64,000 nt of DNA from Muribaculaceae bacterium (GCA_022510385.1 JAFLTQ010000001.1:1-64000), one strand, 5' to 3'. Numbered from the stretch's first letter, positions 8,789 through 18,349 are shown. Notes: generated from the letters alone by a model not told the origin. Numbers and translations: made by a program.

Positions 8789-8820
8789 CGCTGGAAAACA
8801 GAATCCTACCGTAGATTACA

Positions 8821-9744
8821 ATGAATAAAAAGATAACCGGACATATTGCAATGCTCCTTGCCACTATAATGTGGGGAGCCATGGCTCCAATTGGTAAAGG
8901 TGTCTTGGAAGATGGGACTCTTAACGGGATCGCCCTCTCAATCGTGAGGATAGGTGGAGGCGCAATCTTGTTTCTTCTTTTCTCTTTGTTTCCCAAAAGT
9001 ATCACTAAAGATTGCAAAGTGGAAAGAAAAGATTATTTCACTCTCTTTCTTGCCTCTATAATAATGATTTCCGCTAATCAAGGGATGTTTATAATCGGTA
9101 TCCAATACACGTCACCTGTAGACACTTCCGTGATGTGTACCCTTACTCCTGTGTTCACTTTATTGCTTGCTGCAATATTTATAGGGAATCCATTGACTCC
9201 TTTGAAGGTTTTGGGAGTGGTGTTAGGCTTGTCAGGAGCGCTTTTGATGGCCTTTAGTAATGAAGGGAATGAAATAGCCACAAATCCCCTGTTGGGGAAC
9301 AGTCTGTGTATCTTTGCCCAAATTTGTGCAGCAATCTACTATGTTTTCTTCCTTAAGATTATCAACAAGTATCCTCCATTCACAATTATGAAATGGATGT
9401 TTCTTTTCTCTGCGATAACTTATATCCCCGTAATGCTGCCATTCTGCAACACAATAGAATGGGGAGGATTTGACAGCTCCTCTCTGCTATCGATTGCATA
9501 TATAATTATTTTCCCAACCTTCTTGGCTTATCTGCTTATTCCATTTTCTCAGAAGATTTTGAAGCCCACGGTTATATCCTCTTATGCCTATCTGCAACCG
9601 GTGGTTTCTTCATTACTCTCTTTTATTATGGGGTTTGCGCTTTTTGGCTGGAACCGTATATTTGCAACAGCACTTATTTTCATCGGGGTTTATCTCGTAT
9701 CCTTCTCTATGAGCAGACAGAAACAAGAGTTGGCACATTCTTAA
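8821..9744 (+). CDS. EamA/DMT family transporter
   Basis: 307 residues with about ten hydrophobic segments arranged as two EamA repeats, the layout of drug/metabolite transporters that export amino acids, nucleosides or other small metabolites. The first repeat starts HIAMLLATIMWGAMAPIGKG, a typical DMT first helix, and a second repeat begins near residue 155 (NSLCIFAQICAAIYYVFF). The substrate is unknown. It has its own promoter and ends one base before the stop of the convergent alpha-2-macroglobulin gene, with no room for a terminator between them. Confidence 0.88.
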   Translation: MNKKITGHIAMLLATIMWGAMAPIGKGVLEDGTLNGIALSIVRIGGGAILFLLFSLFPKSITKDCKVERKDYFTLFLASIIMISANQGMFIIGIQYTSPVDTSVMCTLTPVFTLLLAAIFIGNPLTPLKVLGVVLGLSGALLMAFSNEGNEIATNPLLGNSLCIFAQICAAIYYVFFLKIINKYPPFTIMKWMFLFSAITYIPVMLPFCNTIEWGGFDSSSLLSIAYIIIFPTFLAYLLIPFSQKILKPTVISSYAYLQPVVSSLLSFIMGFALFGWNRIFATALIFIGVYLVSFSMSRQKQELAHS

Positions 9745-9745
9745 A

Positions 9746-12700
9746 TTATTGTGCCACCTTGATAATGCGTCCGGCTGAGTGGGCAGTCTCTATAGGTGAA
9801 TAAAGGCATTGCACATCTGCCTGACCCAATGAATATGAGCCATCCCGGTCGGCATGACATTCATAACTGATTACATATTTCCCCGCAGGCAGATTCTCTA
9901 TAAAGAATGATGTTTTATCATATCTAATCTCCCTATAGGCCCATAATCCGTCAATATAAGTCATCCCCGAAATCTTGTCATCAGGTTGAAGACAGGCGGC
10001 TCTTGAATCGGCAATCACAACATAATCCATATCTTTCCCTACAGTCAGATTAAGAACTATTGTGACCTTGTCTCCCTTTTTAAATGCAGAGACTTCTTTC
10101 ACCTTACCTTTCGAATCCATTTGCAGAACTCTTTTTTCAATTGCCAGATTCTCAACTTTACTACTCTTTACATCTTTTATGGGCGAGATATATTGACTTA
10201 CTATACCTCCCCAGCCCGGGATGCCGGCAACTCGCTTTATTACAAGCTGTTTGCCCGATACTTTTCTTGCATCAAGATTGAGAGTGATAATTCCTGAGAG
10301 CTGTTGCCGGCAGCTGTCAGTTGGAGTAATTTCAATTGGCTTCCCATCTATAAATATTTGTGGAATTTTGCGCTCTATATTTGAGGATAGATCCTTGTAG
10401 TTTTCAAGCAATGCATAAATTATTCCTGCAGAATAGTAATCGTTACCCCAATCTTGCGTTTCCTTTTGTAGGAACATTGACTGTGTTACGCTTTCTACTG
10501 CAACTGATTCCGGATCATACCTATGGAATAACTCTAACATCAAAGCCTCTTCCGGCAATGAATTCATTTTACCGACAAATTGGTTTAAAGACTCTGCCAC
10601 TCTTTCTCCCTCCTCCTTGTGTTTGTCAGAATTCAGAAGCAAAATCCCGGCTTTAGCTTTCAATTCAATTCCCCAATGACGCCATTCCTTTGCGATACTA
10701 TCCAAAGTCCGGCTGTTTATCATTGATATTTCTTTATTCATTTCATACCCCAACAGATTTCGCGAATAGAAATAATTGAGTAGTGAATTTATATCCGGTT
10801 TTTTATCTTTCTTAAAACGTTCGATAATCCAGGCATCATAATACCTCACACCTTTTCGAGCCATTCCGTCCAATTGAGGAGAAAGGAGCTGCTTGCTATT
10901 CAGATACCCTAAAACTCCAAGGATTTGCGAGGTGATATAAGGAGATGAAGTCATTCCCTCAAACCATGTCCAACCACCATCAGGTTTCTGCAATTTCTGT
11001 AGATTTTTGGTTTTATTTTCCACTTGAACACGGATGCTTTCGGAATCGAAATATTTTTCGAGAGAACGTATTCGCGCTGTTTCTGAGGATGCCTGATTTA
11101 GCCATGGGGTGGCCTCTAATGCGGTTATTTTCATATTAGCATCTTTCTCAAGATTCGATTGAGACAGAAGCGAATCTTCCGACAAAAGAATTTTATGTAA
11201 GTTTTCAGAAATAGTTGGATTGGAATTGATAATCTTGTCGGCAGTCAATGTGGCATAGAGCCAAAGCGCTGTTGAAAGTGAGCTTGCATTAGTTTGTTGA
11301 GTAAGTGCCGGCAGAGAGAGCAACACTTCCCATAGAGGATTATCACAATATTTAAGAGTTACATTTGCATTGGAAGGGAGTTTTGGAACCTTCACAGAAA
11401 CAGATTCATCTTTAGAAAGGGCATAGAAGGTTGTGGATTCCACCAGCGGAGCAGATGATGGCAGAACATTTACCAGACCTTGTTCCCCATCAGAATGGGA
11501 ATCATGTAAAGCGTAAGCTCTGACAACAATTGCTTGTAGGGAATCAGGCACATCATATTGTATAGAAATAATTCTATTTGCAGAAGGTTCTACAAGAAGT
11601 GGATCGAATTTCTCTCTCTTAATCAATTCACCGGACATGGGATTTAATATTTCCAGAACTCCTTCGAGCGAAGCCGGCGATTCGGAATTATTATAGAGTG
11701 TGGCGGAGATAGAGGCTTTGTCACCTGTGCGTAAGAAAGCCGGAAGATTAGTTTTTACCATCACCGGTTTGGAGGCGACAGCATCAAGAAGAAGTGATGA
11801 TGAGAGCAATTCTTCGTCATAACCTGCTATCTGTAACTGCCAGGTGGTGTTGAAATTGGGGACAACAAATTTTAGAGTCAGTAATCCGTTTTGGTCAGTT
11901 TTCAAATCAGGCATGAAGAAAGCCAACGGCATTTCAACCGGTCTTAATTCCACTTGTTGATTTTCAGAGGTTTCAGCCCCTCCTGTCTCTTGGGCGGCTT
12001 CCCGGTCTTCAGAGACTGCCTCTTCTTTCATTGCTGCCTCGGTCAAAACTACTGAATCATCACTAATCGCCATATTTCGAGTGGAGACTGCTGCAGCTTT
12101 ATAATAAACCGGACTATTAATCCTCATTATGGAATATGGCATAAATGAGTATCCGTAGGTTTCCCAATCCGGAATAGGGTCTGAATATGCCGGGTATTTA
12201 GACTTGTTCTGCACCATATAGCTCTTATAAGATGTCACTCTGCCATGGTAGGGAGGATTAATACGGAAACGGTTGTAAGGAGTGATACGATAGAAATTCA
12301 GATTCCATTTGAAATCATAAATAGCGTTCAACGCTTTGTCTGACATCACGGCAAAAGCATTGACATAACCGGGATCATGATTGTCGGTCTTGAATTGGAA
12401 AGTCCATTCCTCTTTGTCTCCGGCAGAAATTTTATCTCTGAAACTTTGAGAATTCAGGGTCATTTTCTCCAGCGATTTCTTCGGGACGATTGTGATTTGT
12501 CCGGTTTCTGCAGAGAAATCATGCATCCCGGCGAGAATCACGAAAAGATACGGTGAACCCTCAGGAATATCAATATTTAAGTGTATCAGAGAATCTGATG
12601 GTTCAAGCCATTTTGAGGTTATTACCTTTTCACCGTCGCTGACATTGAAGAGAATCCATTCGGGCCAATATGTTCCGAACTCTACATCTATATTCTGTTG

Positions 12701-15400
12701 GTTTTCATTATAAGAATATTGCAAAGGGGGAATCCAAAGAGGAGTTGGGAAGGGTGCCTTTACGTCACTTTTTCGCCATAAGATGGATTCAGTGTTAACC
12801 CAATCCTTCTCTCCGGCAGCCCTGAATGAGAGTTTGTATTGCCCGGAAGGGAGTTTGTCAGCCGGAATTTCAAGAAGAGGGCTGGTAAATGAGCCGGAGA
12901 TCACCTCCTCGGGGTTGAGGAGATTAAAAAGAGAATACTCAACCGAGTCTTGGATGGGTAAACCGGAAATATCATAGACCGGCACATTTAGTTTAAGGAT
13001 CGAGGAATCAATTTCGATTTTGTCGTTGATGGCAGGTCTGATTTGAGTCTCTTTCCCGAGATAGAAAGTAATGGGATTTGAATCAGAGACTTCTCCTGCT
13101 TGTGAAGTAACTTGAGCTGTCAGGATATAACGTCCCCGCTCGAATATAGTACCTTTCAGATTTTGGAGAGGTAAGGAAATATCGAATATACCTTCAGAGT
13201 TGGTAGTTACAGAAGATTGATAGGAGGCATCCGAGAAGCCAAAGCCCCATCTCCACGGGACGTATTTTACATCGAAATCTACGTTTGCATCAGTGACCGG
13301 CATCCCGGCATATGTTTTTACAACTCCTTTAAATGAGATGCTTCCCTCTTCCGCCGACTCTTCCTGCGATATAAAAACATTGAAGGCAGGAAGTTTATAC
13401 TCTTCCACCTGAATATTTGCCGTCCCTCCTATACTGTTTTGACTATCCGGGTAATTGGCGATAATGTGATATGTTCCTAATAATCTTCCTTTCGGAATTA
13501 TAAATTCTCCTGCCGCTCTTCCTTCCTCATTCAATGTCAAGGAAAGATTTCCGATTGAAGAATAATTGGCATCTTTAAAAGAAATGTCAATTTTTTTCTT
13601 TTTTAATAAGGAATTACCCTCTTTTTGTTGCAGCCAACCGACTACAGCGAACCTAACTGTGTCGCCGGGGCGGTAAAGAGCCAGGTCTGTTAGAATAGAA
13701 GCATATGGATTTTCACGCCTATTTTCCGGATAGAAACTGAAACCGGCCTCTTTTTTTGCAACATTTAAACCATGTCTGGCCTCAATACGGTAATAACCGG
13801 TGGGGATATGCACCCAACCATCTTTGTTGGTTGTTAGGTGTCCTTTTGCTTTTTTTGTGTCGCCGGAATAATAAGTTACGAATGCATTAGCAACCGGTTT
13901 TTGGTCTTCAGCTTTCACCACATATACTTTTCCGGAATCCTTTTCATTTGAATCAAACGTTGAAAGGATAGCAATATCTGTTATTCTGATTGTGGAATAG
14001 TTTGCATTGAAAGAGGCCTTGTTCCAACCTTTGGGAAGACTCTTAGTCGCTGAAGGTATCACTGCATAAATACCGGCAGACAAAGCCGGGATTTTCACTT
14101 CTTTTGAAGAGGCAAAAGGGACTTCCTCGGAAGCCGATTCTTCCACCTCTAAAACCATGACGGGATTGCCTGTACCGGAGAATTTCTTCAATATTATTTC
14201 ATCGTACGGAGTAACCTGACTATCATTCAGCTTATAAATCAGGATATATCCTTTTTTAAGATTTGTCATCTCTACGTTGCCTGTAAAGGATTTTGAGGGA
14301 AGGGCAGTCTTTGGTAGAGTGATTTCAATTTTGCGGCTACTCATCAGGTTCTCGGCATACGCAAGATTGGAAGCATAGAAACCTTTGGGATATTTCTCAA
14401 GCCAATTTTTTATTGTTTGATAAATCTTCTTGGTTTTTTCTGCCGTTTCTTCGCGACCATACCTGTTCCATATTTCATAAATCAGCAATCCTTCACCTTC
14501 TTCCCCACTTAAAGAGGCACAAGATTTTTCCAAGAACTCTTCCTGCTCATAATCGGGAAGTAGAGAAACTAACTCTTTGCAGGCAAGTGCTTGCACCACA
14601 CTTTTCCCTGGCTCAGAGCAGTTGATCAATTGATTTAGAAGTTCTTTTGCCCTATTCTCGCATTTCCCTTCAATCGACAAGGCAGTTTCAGTGGGATAAA
14701 AAGGTATAAGAGTGAGGGAGGGTCCGGAAACCAATGACTTAAGGATCCTGACACTCTTGAATATGATAAAATCATTTATAGATAATTCAATATTTTCAGC
14801 CGTTTTGCAATCGGTAAGTAATAATGAGAAACGTCTGATTGATTCGCTCTCATTCTTATCTTTGATCTTTTCTCCTTCAAGATTCCCCGAAGGATTATTA
14901 TCTGATAAGTCATGACATGTTGCTTTATTAATCATGTCAAGGATTGATTGCTTGAACATTTCGCCGCTCCATTCATCAGTAGCAACCGAGAATGGCTGAT
15001 CCATAGGTAGCCGGCGTCTGTCGTAATTCTCCTTGTCTTGCTGATACGCCTGGGAGAGAATTACTGCTTCAAGAAGAAATCCCAATCGTCTGCAATCAGA
15101 CGACATACTTTTGCCTATAGAATCAAGGAGATTGATATCATAAGACATATTTTGGGAATCTGAAAGGAGATTTCTTGCCACTATCAGATTCATGGCATAT
15201 CTCAAGGCAAAGACATCATTACCTTTATCCAATTCAGCAGATAATAAGGAATCGCTGTTTTCCACCACTGTCTGCGGGAAAGCAAAATCCGGAATGGAAT
15301 ATTCCTCTTGAGCTTTGACCAACTGAAAAGCGAGTAATAAAAAAAGAAACGCCGGAAGGAATTTAATCAAATCTCCGACGTGGTTTCTTATCTGATACAT
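9746..15400 (-). CDS. Large alpha-2-macroglobulin family protein, no thioester
   Basis: A 1884-residue exported protein. A hydrophobic signal segment (about residues 12-30, ending VKA before QEEYS) is followed by a helical N-terminal region, a series of macroglobulin beta-sandwich domains (MG2-like segment VYVVKAEDQKPVANAFVTYY, then LYRPGDTVRF), the bait/ANA-type region with LRPVEMPLAFFMPDLKTDQNG, and an alpha-toroid near residues 1350-1650 containing GGWTWFEGM. Bacterial alpha-2-macroglobulins trap proteases in the periplasm or at the outer membrane. The usual CxEQ thioester is absent: the matching place reads LPALTQQTN near residue 1363. The signal ends without a lipobox cysteine. It is the last gene of a sigma/anti-sigma/Spy-like operon, 6 bases behind the Spy-like gene. 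Confidence 0.92.
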   Translation of the reverse strand: MYQIRNHVGDLIKFLPAFLFLLLAFQLVKAQEEYSIPDFAFPQTVVENSDSLLSAELDKGNDVFALRYAMNLIVARNLLSDSQNMSYDINLLDSIGKSMSSDCRRLGFLLEAVILSQAYQQDKENYDRRRLPMDQPFSVATDEWSGEMFKQSILDMINKATCHDLSDNNPSGNLEGEKIKDKNESESIRRFSLLLTDCKTAENIELSINDFIIFKSVRILKSLVSGPSLTLIPFYPTETALSIEGKCENRAKELLNQLINCSEPGKSVVQALACKELVSLLPDYEQEEFLEKSCASLSGEEGEGLLIYEIWNRYGREETAEKTKKIYQTIKNWLEKYPKGFYASNLAYAENLMSSRKIEITLPKTALPSKSFTGNVEMTNLKKGYILIYKLNDSQVTPYDEIILKKFSGTGNPVMVLEVEESASEEVPFASSKEVKIPALSAGIYAVIPSATKSLPKGWNKASFNANYSTIRITDIAILSTFDSNEKDSGKVYVVKAEDQKPVANAFVTYYSGDTKKAKGHLTTNKDGWVHIPTGYYRIEARHGLNVAKKEAGFSFYPENRRENPYASILTDLALYRPGDTVRFAVVGWLQQKEGNSLLKKKKIDISFKDANYSSIGNLSLTLNEEGRAAGEFIIPKGRLLGTYHIIANYPDSQNSIGGTANIQVEEYKLPAFNVFISQEESAEEGSISFKGVVKTYAGMPVTDANVDFDVKYVPWRWGFGFSDASYQSSVTTNSEGIFDISLPLQNLKGTIFERGRYILTAQVTSQAGEVSDSNPITFYLGKETQIRPAINDKIEIDSSILKLNVPVYDISGLPIQDSVEYSLFNLLNPEEVISGSFTSPLLEIPADKLPSGQYKLSFRAAGEKDWVNTESILWRKSDVKAPFPTPLWIPPLQYSYNENQQNIDVEFGTYWPEWILFNVSDGEKVITSKWLEPSDSLIHLNIDIPEGSPYLFVILAGMHDFSAETGQITIVPKKSLEKMTLNSQSFRDKISAGDKEEWTFQFKTDNHDPGYVNAFAVMSDKALNAIYDFKWNLNFYRITPYNRFRINPPYHGRVTSYKSYMVQNKSKYPAYSDPIPDWETYGYSFMPYSIMRINSPVYYKAAAVSTRNMAISDDSVVLTEAAMKEEAVSEDREAAQETGGAETSENQQVELRPVEMPLAFFMPDLKTDQNGLLTLKFVVPNFNTTWQLQIAGYDEELLSSSLLLDAVASKPVMVKTNLPAFLRTGDKASISATLYNNSESPASLEGVLEILNPMSGELIKREKFDPLLVEPSANRIISIQYDVPDSLQAIVVRAYALHDSHSDGEQGLVNVLPSSAPLVESTTFYALSKDESVSVKVPKLPSNANVTLKYCDNPLWEVLLSLPALTQQTNASSLSTALWLYATLTADKIINSNPTISENLHKILLSEDSLLSQSNLEKDANMKITALEATPWLNQASSETARIRSLEKYFDSESIRVQVENKTKNLQKLQKPDGGWTWFEGMTSSPYITSQILGVLGYLNSKQLLSPQLDGMARKGVRYYDAWIIERFKKDKKPDINSLLNYFYSRNLLGYEMNKEISMINSRTLDSIAKEWRHWGIELKAKAGILLLNSDKHKEEGERVAESLNQFVGKMNSLPEEALMLELFHRYDPESVAVESVTQSMFLQKETQDWGNDYYSAGIIYALLENYKDLSSNIERKIPQIFIDGKPIEITPTDSCRQQLSGIITLNLDARKVSGKQLVIKRVAGIPGWGGIVSQYISPIKDVKSSKVENLAIEKRVLQMDSKGKVKEVSAFKKGDKVTIVLNLTVGKDMDYVVIADSRAACLQPDDKISGMTYIDGLWAYREIRYDKTSFFIENLPAGKYVISYECHADRDGSYSLGQADVQCLYSPIETAHSAGRIIKVAQ

Positions 15401-15406
15401 AAGGCT

Positions 15407-15889
15407 TTATTTCTTTTTATCCTGATGTTTATGGAAATCTTTTTTGCGGGAACGTTTCATCTCGTCGAGCTTGGCCTTGAAACTGTTTTCGGCTTCTCTC
15501 ATTTTGTAGATTTGTTTCGCTGAAAGGAATTCTGCAAATTTTTCATTGTAGCCTTTTTCAATTTCCGACCATTGTGCATTTGCCTTGTCAAGAGCTTCAG
15601 TGGCTTTCTGATAATCCTCATCAGAAGCATTTTTATCATGCTTTATTTTTCTGTTGAGCTCCATAGCCTCGTGATAACACTCCTGTTTGCTTTTATTCAT
15701 GTTTTCATAAAGCTCAAAGAATTCTTTTTTCTGTGAATCAGAAAGATCCATTTCCTGAGCGAGATATTTCATTTTGAATTCCCTAACTTCACGAAACATT
15801 TTCTCACGTTTGGCATGCTCATCTTCTTGAGAGAATGTAAAAGCGCAACCAAGCGACAATATCAATAAAAACGATAAAATCTTTTTCAT
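15407..15889 (-). CDS. Spy/CpxP-like periplasmic protein
   Basis: About 160 residues. The frame opens at 15901, but MKKILSFLLILSLG, starting at 15889, is a normal signal-peptide start and is preferred. After the signal (cleavage near FTFSQ) the protein is almost all charged helix, rich in Lys and Glu, with a segment (LSDSQKKEFFELYENMNKSKQE) that resembles the LTxxQ repeat of Spy/CpxP and of Bacteroidota proteins annotated as periplasmic heavy-metal sensors. These act as envelope chaperones or stress sensors. It sits between the anti-sigma-like gene and the alpha-2-macroglobulin gene in one tight minus-strand operon. Confidence 0.75.
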   Translation of the reverse strand: MKKILSFLLILSLGCAFTFSQEDEHAKREKMFREVREFKMKYLAQEMDLSDSQKKEFFELYENMNKSKQECYHEAMELNRKIKHDKNASDEDYQKATEALDKANAQWSEIEKGYNEKFAEFLSAKQIYKMREAENSFKAKLDEMKRSRKKDFHKHQDKKK

Positions 15890-15914
15890 AATCGGCAACA
15901 AAAAAAGTCAGCGT

Positions 15915-16331
15915 TTATTCAGCGGCATAAAAATCTTTTTCAAAATCCTCGATATTATCATAACTCATTATGATTTCCTGCTCATCGGCATCAAATTCAC
16001 CAATATTATAGTGAAGATAGTTGATGTCGTAGAATGTATCCCCATCAATCAATTCCACAAGAGCTTCAGGCGGATTGTCGAGGCTTAGTGAGATAGGTTG
16101 GGTGGCGGTGTGAAAAACTTTCATCATTAGCCAGATGCCGCAGAACATTGCAGCCATATATACGTAGGGCTTGACTCTCTGCCAGCGAGAGAGAACTATA
16201 CTTTTTGAAGCCTCCGGATATGGCGGCAAGGATTGCATGATCTGCTGCTCAAGGGTATTGAAATATCCCTCAGGCACTTTCATACCTGAATCCTTCCCAA
16301 ATTTATTTATTAATTGTTCTTCCTGTTTCAT
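15915..16331 (-). CDS. Probable membrane anti-sigma factor
   Basis: 138 residues with one central transmembrane segment (about residues 54-70, YVYMAAMFCGIWLMMKVF), a short N-terminal cytoplasmic part (KVPEGYFNTLEQQIMQSLP) and an acidic C-terminal part outside the membrane ending in DNIEDFEKDFYAAE. The VPEGYF...L motif is common in small single-pass proteins that accompany ECF sigma factors in Bacteroidota. The gene directly follows an ECF sigma factor on the same strand, which is the basis for the anti-sigma assignment; no zinc-binding ZAS motif (HxxxCxxC) is seen, so the mechanism of sigma binding is not clear from sequence. Confidence 0.65.
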   Translation of the reverse strand: MKQEEQLINKFGKDSGMKVPEGYFNTLEQQIMQSLPPYPEASKSIVLSRWQRVKPYVYMAAMFCGIWLMMKVFHTATQPISLSLDNPPEALVELIDGDTFYDINYLHYNIGEFDADEQEIIMSYDNIEDFEKDFYAAE

Positions 16332-16490
16332 AATTTGTCAACTCACTATTTTGACAAAAGCTTTTTAATATAGTTTAACGCTTTATAAAAAAAATATTGT
16401 GAACCATTATCATACCCTCTTGTTATATAGATATAAGAAACAAATTCATGATGTTTGGTTAGTTGAAAATTGTTTATGTATGATAGGCTC

Positions 16491-16512
16491 CGACCGGTTG
16501 AGAAACCGGCCG
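16491..16512. repeat. GC-rich hairpin in the sigma/anti-sigma spacer
   Basis: ccggtt (16494-16499) pairs with aaccgg (16504-16509) around a GAGA tetraloop; the stem extends past one mismatch to 16491/16512. A T-run follows on the plus strand (16513-16521), so it resembles a terminator for antisense rather than sense transcription. On the sense (minus) transcript it lies just after the sigma-factor stop, within the 204-base gap before the anti-sigma-like gene. Confidence 0.5.
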
Positions 16513-16535
16513 TTGTTTTTTATCCCGTTGCTTAT

Positions 16536-17093
16536 CTACGAAGAAATCATTTCGGTAATTTTCTTGACCGCATGATGATAACTCGCTTTTAAAGCCCCTA
16601 CGGATGTTCCGAGCACCTCGGAAATTTCTTCATATTTCATTTCATCATAATATCTCATATTGAAAACGAGGCGCTGCTTTTCGGGCAGCTTTGATATTGC
16701 ATCCTGCAATTGGAGCTGAAGAGCATCTCCATCAAAATATTCGTCGGCTTCAAGATTCTTTAAAACCGAAGATTCCTCATCTCCGTCTGTGCTGGTTTGT
16801 GCCCTGTGTTTTTCTTTATTGATGAAATTTATCGATTCGTTTACTGCAATTTTGAAGAGCCAAGTCGATAGTTTTGCATCCCCACGGAAATTATGCAGAT
16901 TATTCCAAGCTTTTATAAATACATTCTGCACCACATCGTTGGCATCATCATGATTTAAAACCATTCTGCGGATTTGCCAATAAACGGGTTCACTATAATA
17001 ATGCAACAGAGTTTCGAAAGCCTTGTGGGCACTCTTTTCATCCTGCAGCTGGTTGATCAGCTCTTTCTCGTCGATTGGGGCCTTAAACGCCAT
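16536..17093 (-). CDS. ECF RNA polymerase sigma factor (sigma-70 family)
   Basis: 185 residues with sigma region 2 (DANDVVQNVFIKAWNNLHNFRG near residues 50-72, then STWLFKIAVNESINF) and region 4 (LPEKQRLVFNMRYYDEMKYEEISEVLGTS..ALK with a helix-turn-helix near residues 145-175), the ECF architecture without regions 1 and 3. It would direct RNA polymerase to its own promoter set, probably including the three genes that follow on the same strand: anti-sigma-like, Spy/CpxP-like and alpha-2-macroglobulin. This arrangement suggests an envelope-stress regulon. The autoregulated promoter was not identified. Confidence 0.93.
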   Translation of the reverse strand: MAFKAPIDEKELINQLQDEKSAHKAFETLLHYYSEPVYWQIRRMVLNHDDANDVVQNVFIKAWNNLHNFRGDAKLSTWLFKIAVNESINFINKEKHRAQTSTDGDEESSVLKNLEADEYFDGDALQLQLQDAISKLPEKQRLVFNMRYYDEMKYEEISEVLGTSVGALKASYHHAVKKITEMISS

Positions 17094-17242
17094 TCGGCTT
17101 TATTTCTTTATCCTTTCTTTATTAATTATTCTGCTCGGCAGAGGTATTTTTTTTCAGTGTAAAAATAATGAAAATGACTAAAAGCCCCAAATCAAAATAG
17201 CTCTACATATAAATAATAGCCTCGGATCATTCTCAGGATCTT

Positions 17243-17551
17243 GTGACCCTTTCGGAAAACCCATTTGGAGCTTACATAGCTCTACATTCAGATATAAGTG
17301 GGTATTATGACAGAATGGTAGGACAGGTGAATCTTTTTCCTGTAACTCTTACATTAACCGGTGCAGATAACTCCTTTTACAACGGATTGGCAAAGTCAGC
17401 TTTAAATTCCGAAATTGACGGAGCAGTTGATGGGTTTGGGAAGGTATATGGTGATCTCTCTTCTCAAAGAGTAGATTCTCTTTTAAAAGAATTTGAAATT
17501 TCAGATCTAATTATCAGAGGAAATTATTTCAAAAACAGATTAAACCCCTAA
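17243..17551 (+). pseudogene. Orphan gene fragment, unrecognised
   Basis: An open frame of about 102 codons (GTG at 17243; an internal ATG at 17315; open back to 17213) with a protein-like composition, for example FPVTLTLTGADNSFYNGLAKSALNSE followed by an amphipathic C-terminal helix. It has no signal peptide, no clear ribosome-binding site and no recognisable domain, and an in-frame stop lies directly upstream. I take it to be the C-terminal remnant of a decayed gene, possibly of a surface or secreted protein, but a genuine small gene starting at 17315 cannot be excluded. It lies in the 550-base gap between the sigma factor and the Crp/Fnr gene. Confidence 0.3.
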
Positions 17552-17647
17552 AAATCTGAAGGGGCGCAATCCTTCATATTGAAAATTATACCTGTGTTTT
17601 ATAGAGTATTGTCAATCTCTATTAATCTAATTATTTGTAGCGGTGGA

Positions 17648-18349
17648 TTATCCGAATTTTGATATTTTCCTAAGCTGAGGTTCGTTTAGAATTTTTATCC
17701 TACGACCATCCACAAGAATCAATTTTTCAGCCACAAATGATGTAAGAGTTCTTATCGCATTCGAAGTCGTCATATTCGAGAGATTGGCTAAATCCTCCCT
17801 ACTCATATAAATCTTTAAAGTCGCATCGTCATCTTCAAGGCCATAGTTATCTTCCAAAAGAAGAAGGGCATCAGCCAGTCGACCACGGATATGCTTTTGA
17901 GTTAGATTCACTATCTTTGTGTCTGACCCTCCGAGATTCCTTGCCAATTCGTGAATAAAAAACATGGCAAGATCATTATTACCCTTTATGATCTTTTCAA
18001 CGATATCCATCGGCACACTTCCTATCGTAGAAGCCTCAAGAGCTGCACATGATGAAACATAGTTTTCTTGAGCAAAGTATGCCCGATAGCCGAAATATTG
18101 AACAGGCCGATAAAGCCTCAGGATTTGTTCACGGTCGCCGACTCCGTTTTTATACATTTTGACTTTACCTTTTATAAGACACCATAAATTTTCCGGCTCC
18201 TCATGTTCGGCATATATGATCTGTCCTTTCTTATATTGCTGCACAGTAAAATTGTCTGTTATAAGCCTCTTTTCTTCAGGCTTTAAGACTTCCCAGATGT
18301 CAGCCATTTCTTGGCTTACCACCTGTTCAAGAGTGCTTTTTTTCAACAT
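17648..18349 (-). CDS. Crp/Fnr family transcriptional regulator
   Basis: 233 residues. The N-terminal half is a cyclic-nucleotide-binding-type beta-barrel (YKKGQIIYAEHEEPENLWCLIKGKVKMYK near residues 38-67), followed by the long dimerisation helix and a C-terminal winged helix with the recognition region MSREDLANLSNMTTSNAIRTLTSF near residues 182-206. No N-terminal Fnr-type cysteine cluster is visible, so it is not an Fnr-like iron-sulphur sensor. The ligand is unknown. A near-perfect Bacteroidota promoter lies 54-86 bases upstream. It is monocistronic; no adjacent gene suggests its target. Confidence 0.9.
   Translation of the reverse strand: MLKKSTLEQVVSQEMADIWEVLKPEEKRLITDNFTVQQYKKGQIIYAEHEEPENLWCLIKGKVKMYKNGVGDREQILRLYRPVQYFGYRAYFAQENYVSSCAALEASTIGSVPMDIVEKIIKGNNDLAMFFIHELARNLGGSDTKIVNLTQKHIRGRLADALLLLEDNYGLEDDDATLKIYMSREDLANLSNMTTSNAIRTLTSFVAEKLILVDGRRIKILNEPQLRKISKFG

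Noticed and set aside
9744..9746. Hidden terminator between the EamA and alpha-2-macroglobulin genes
   Set aside because: The stops are one base apart and no hairpin with T-run is present on either side; the transcripts probably overlap.
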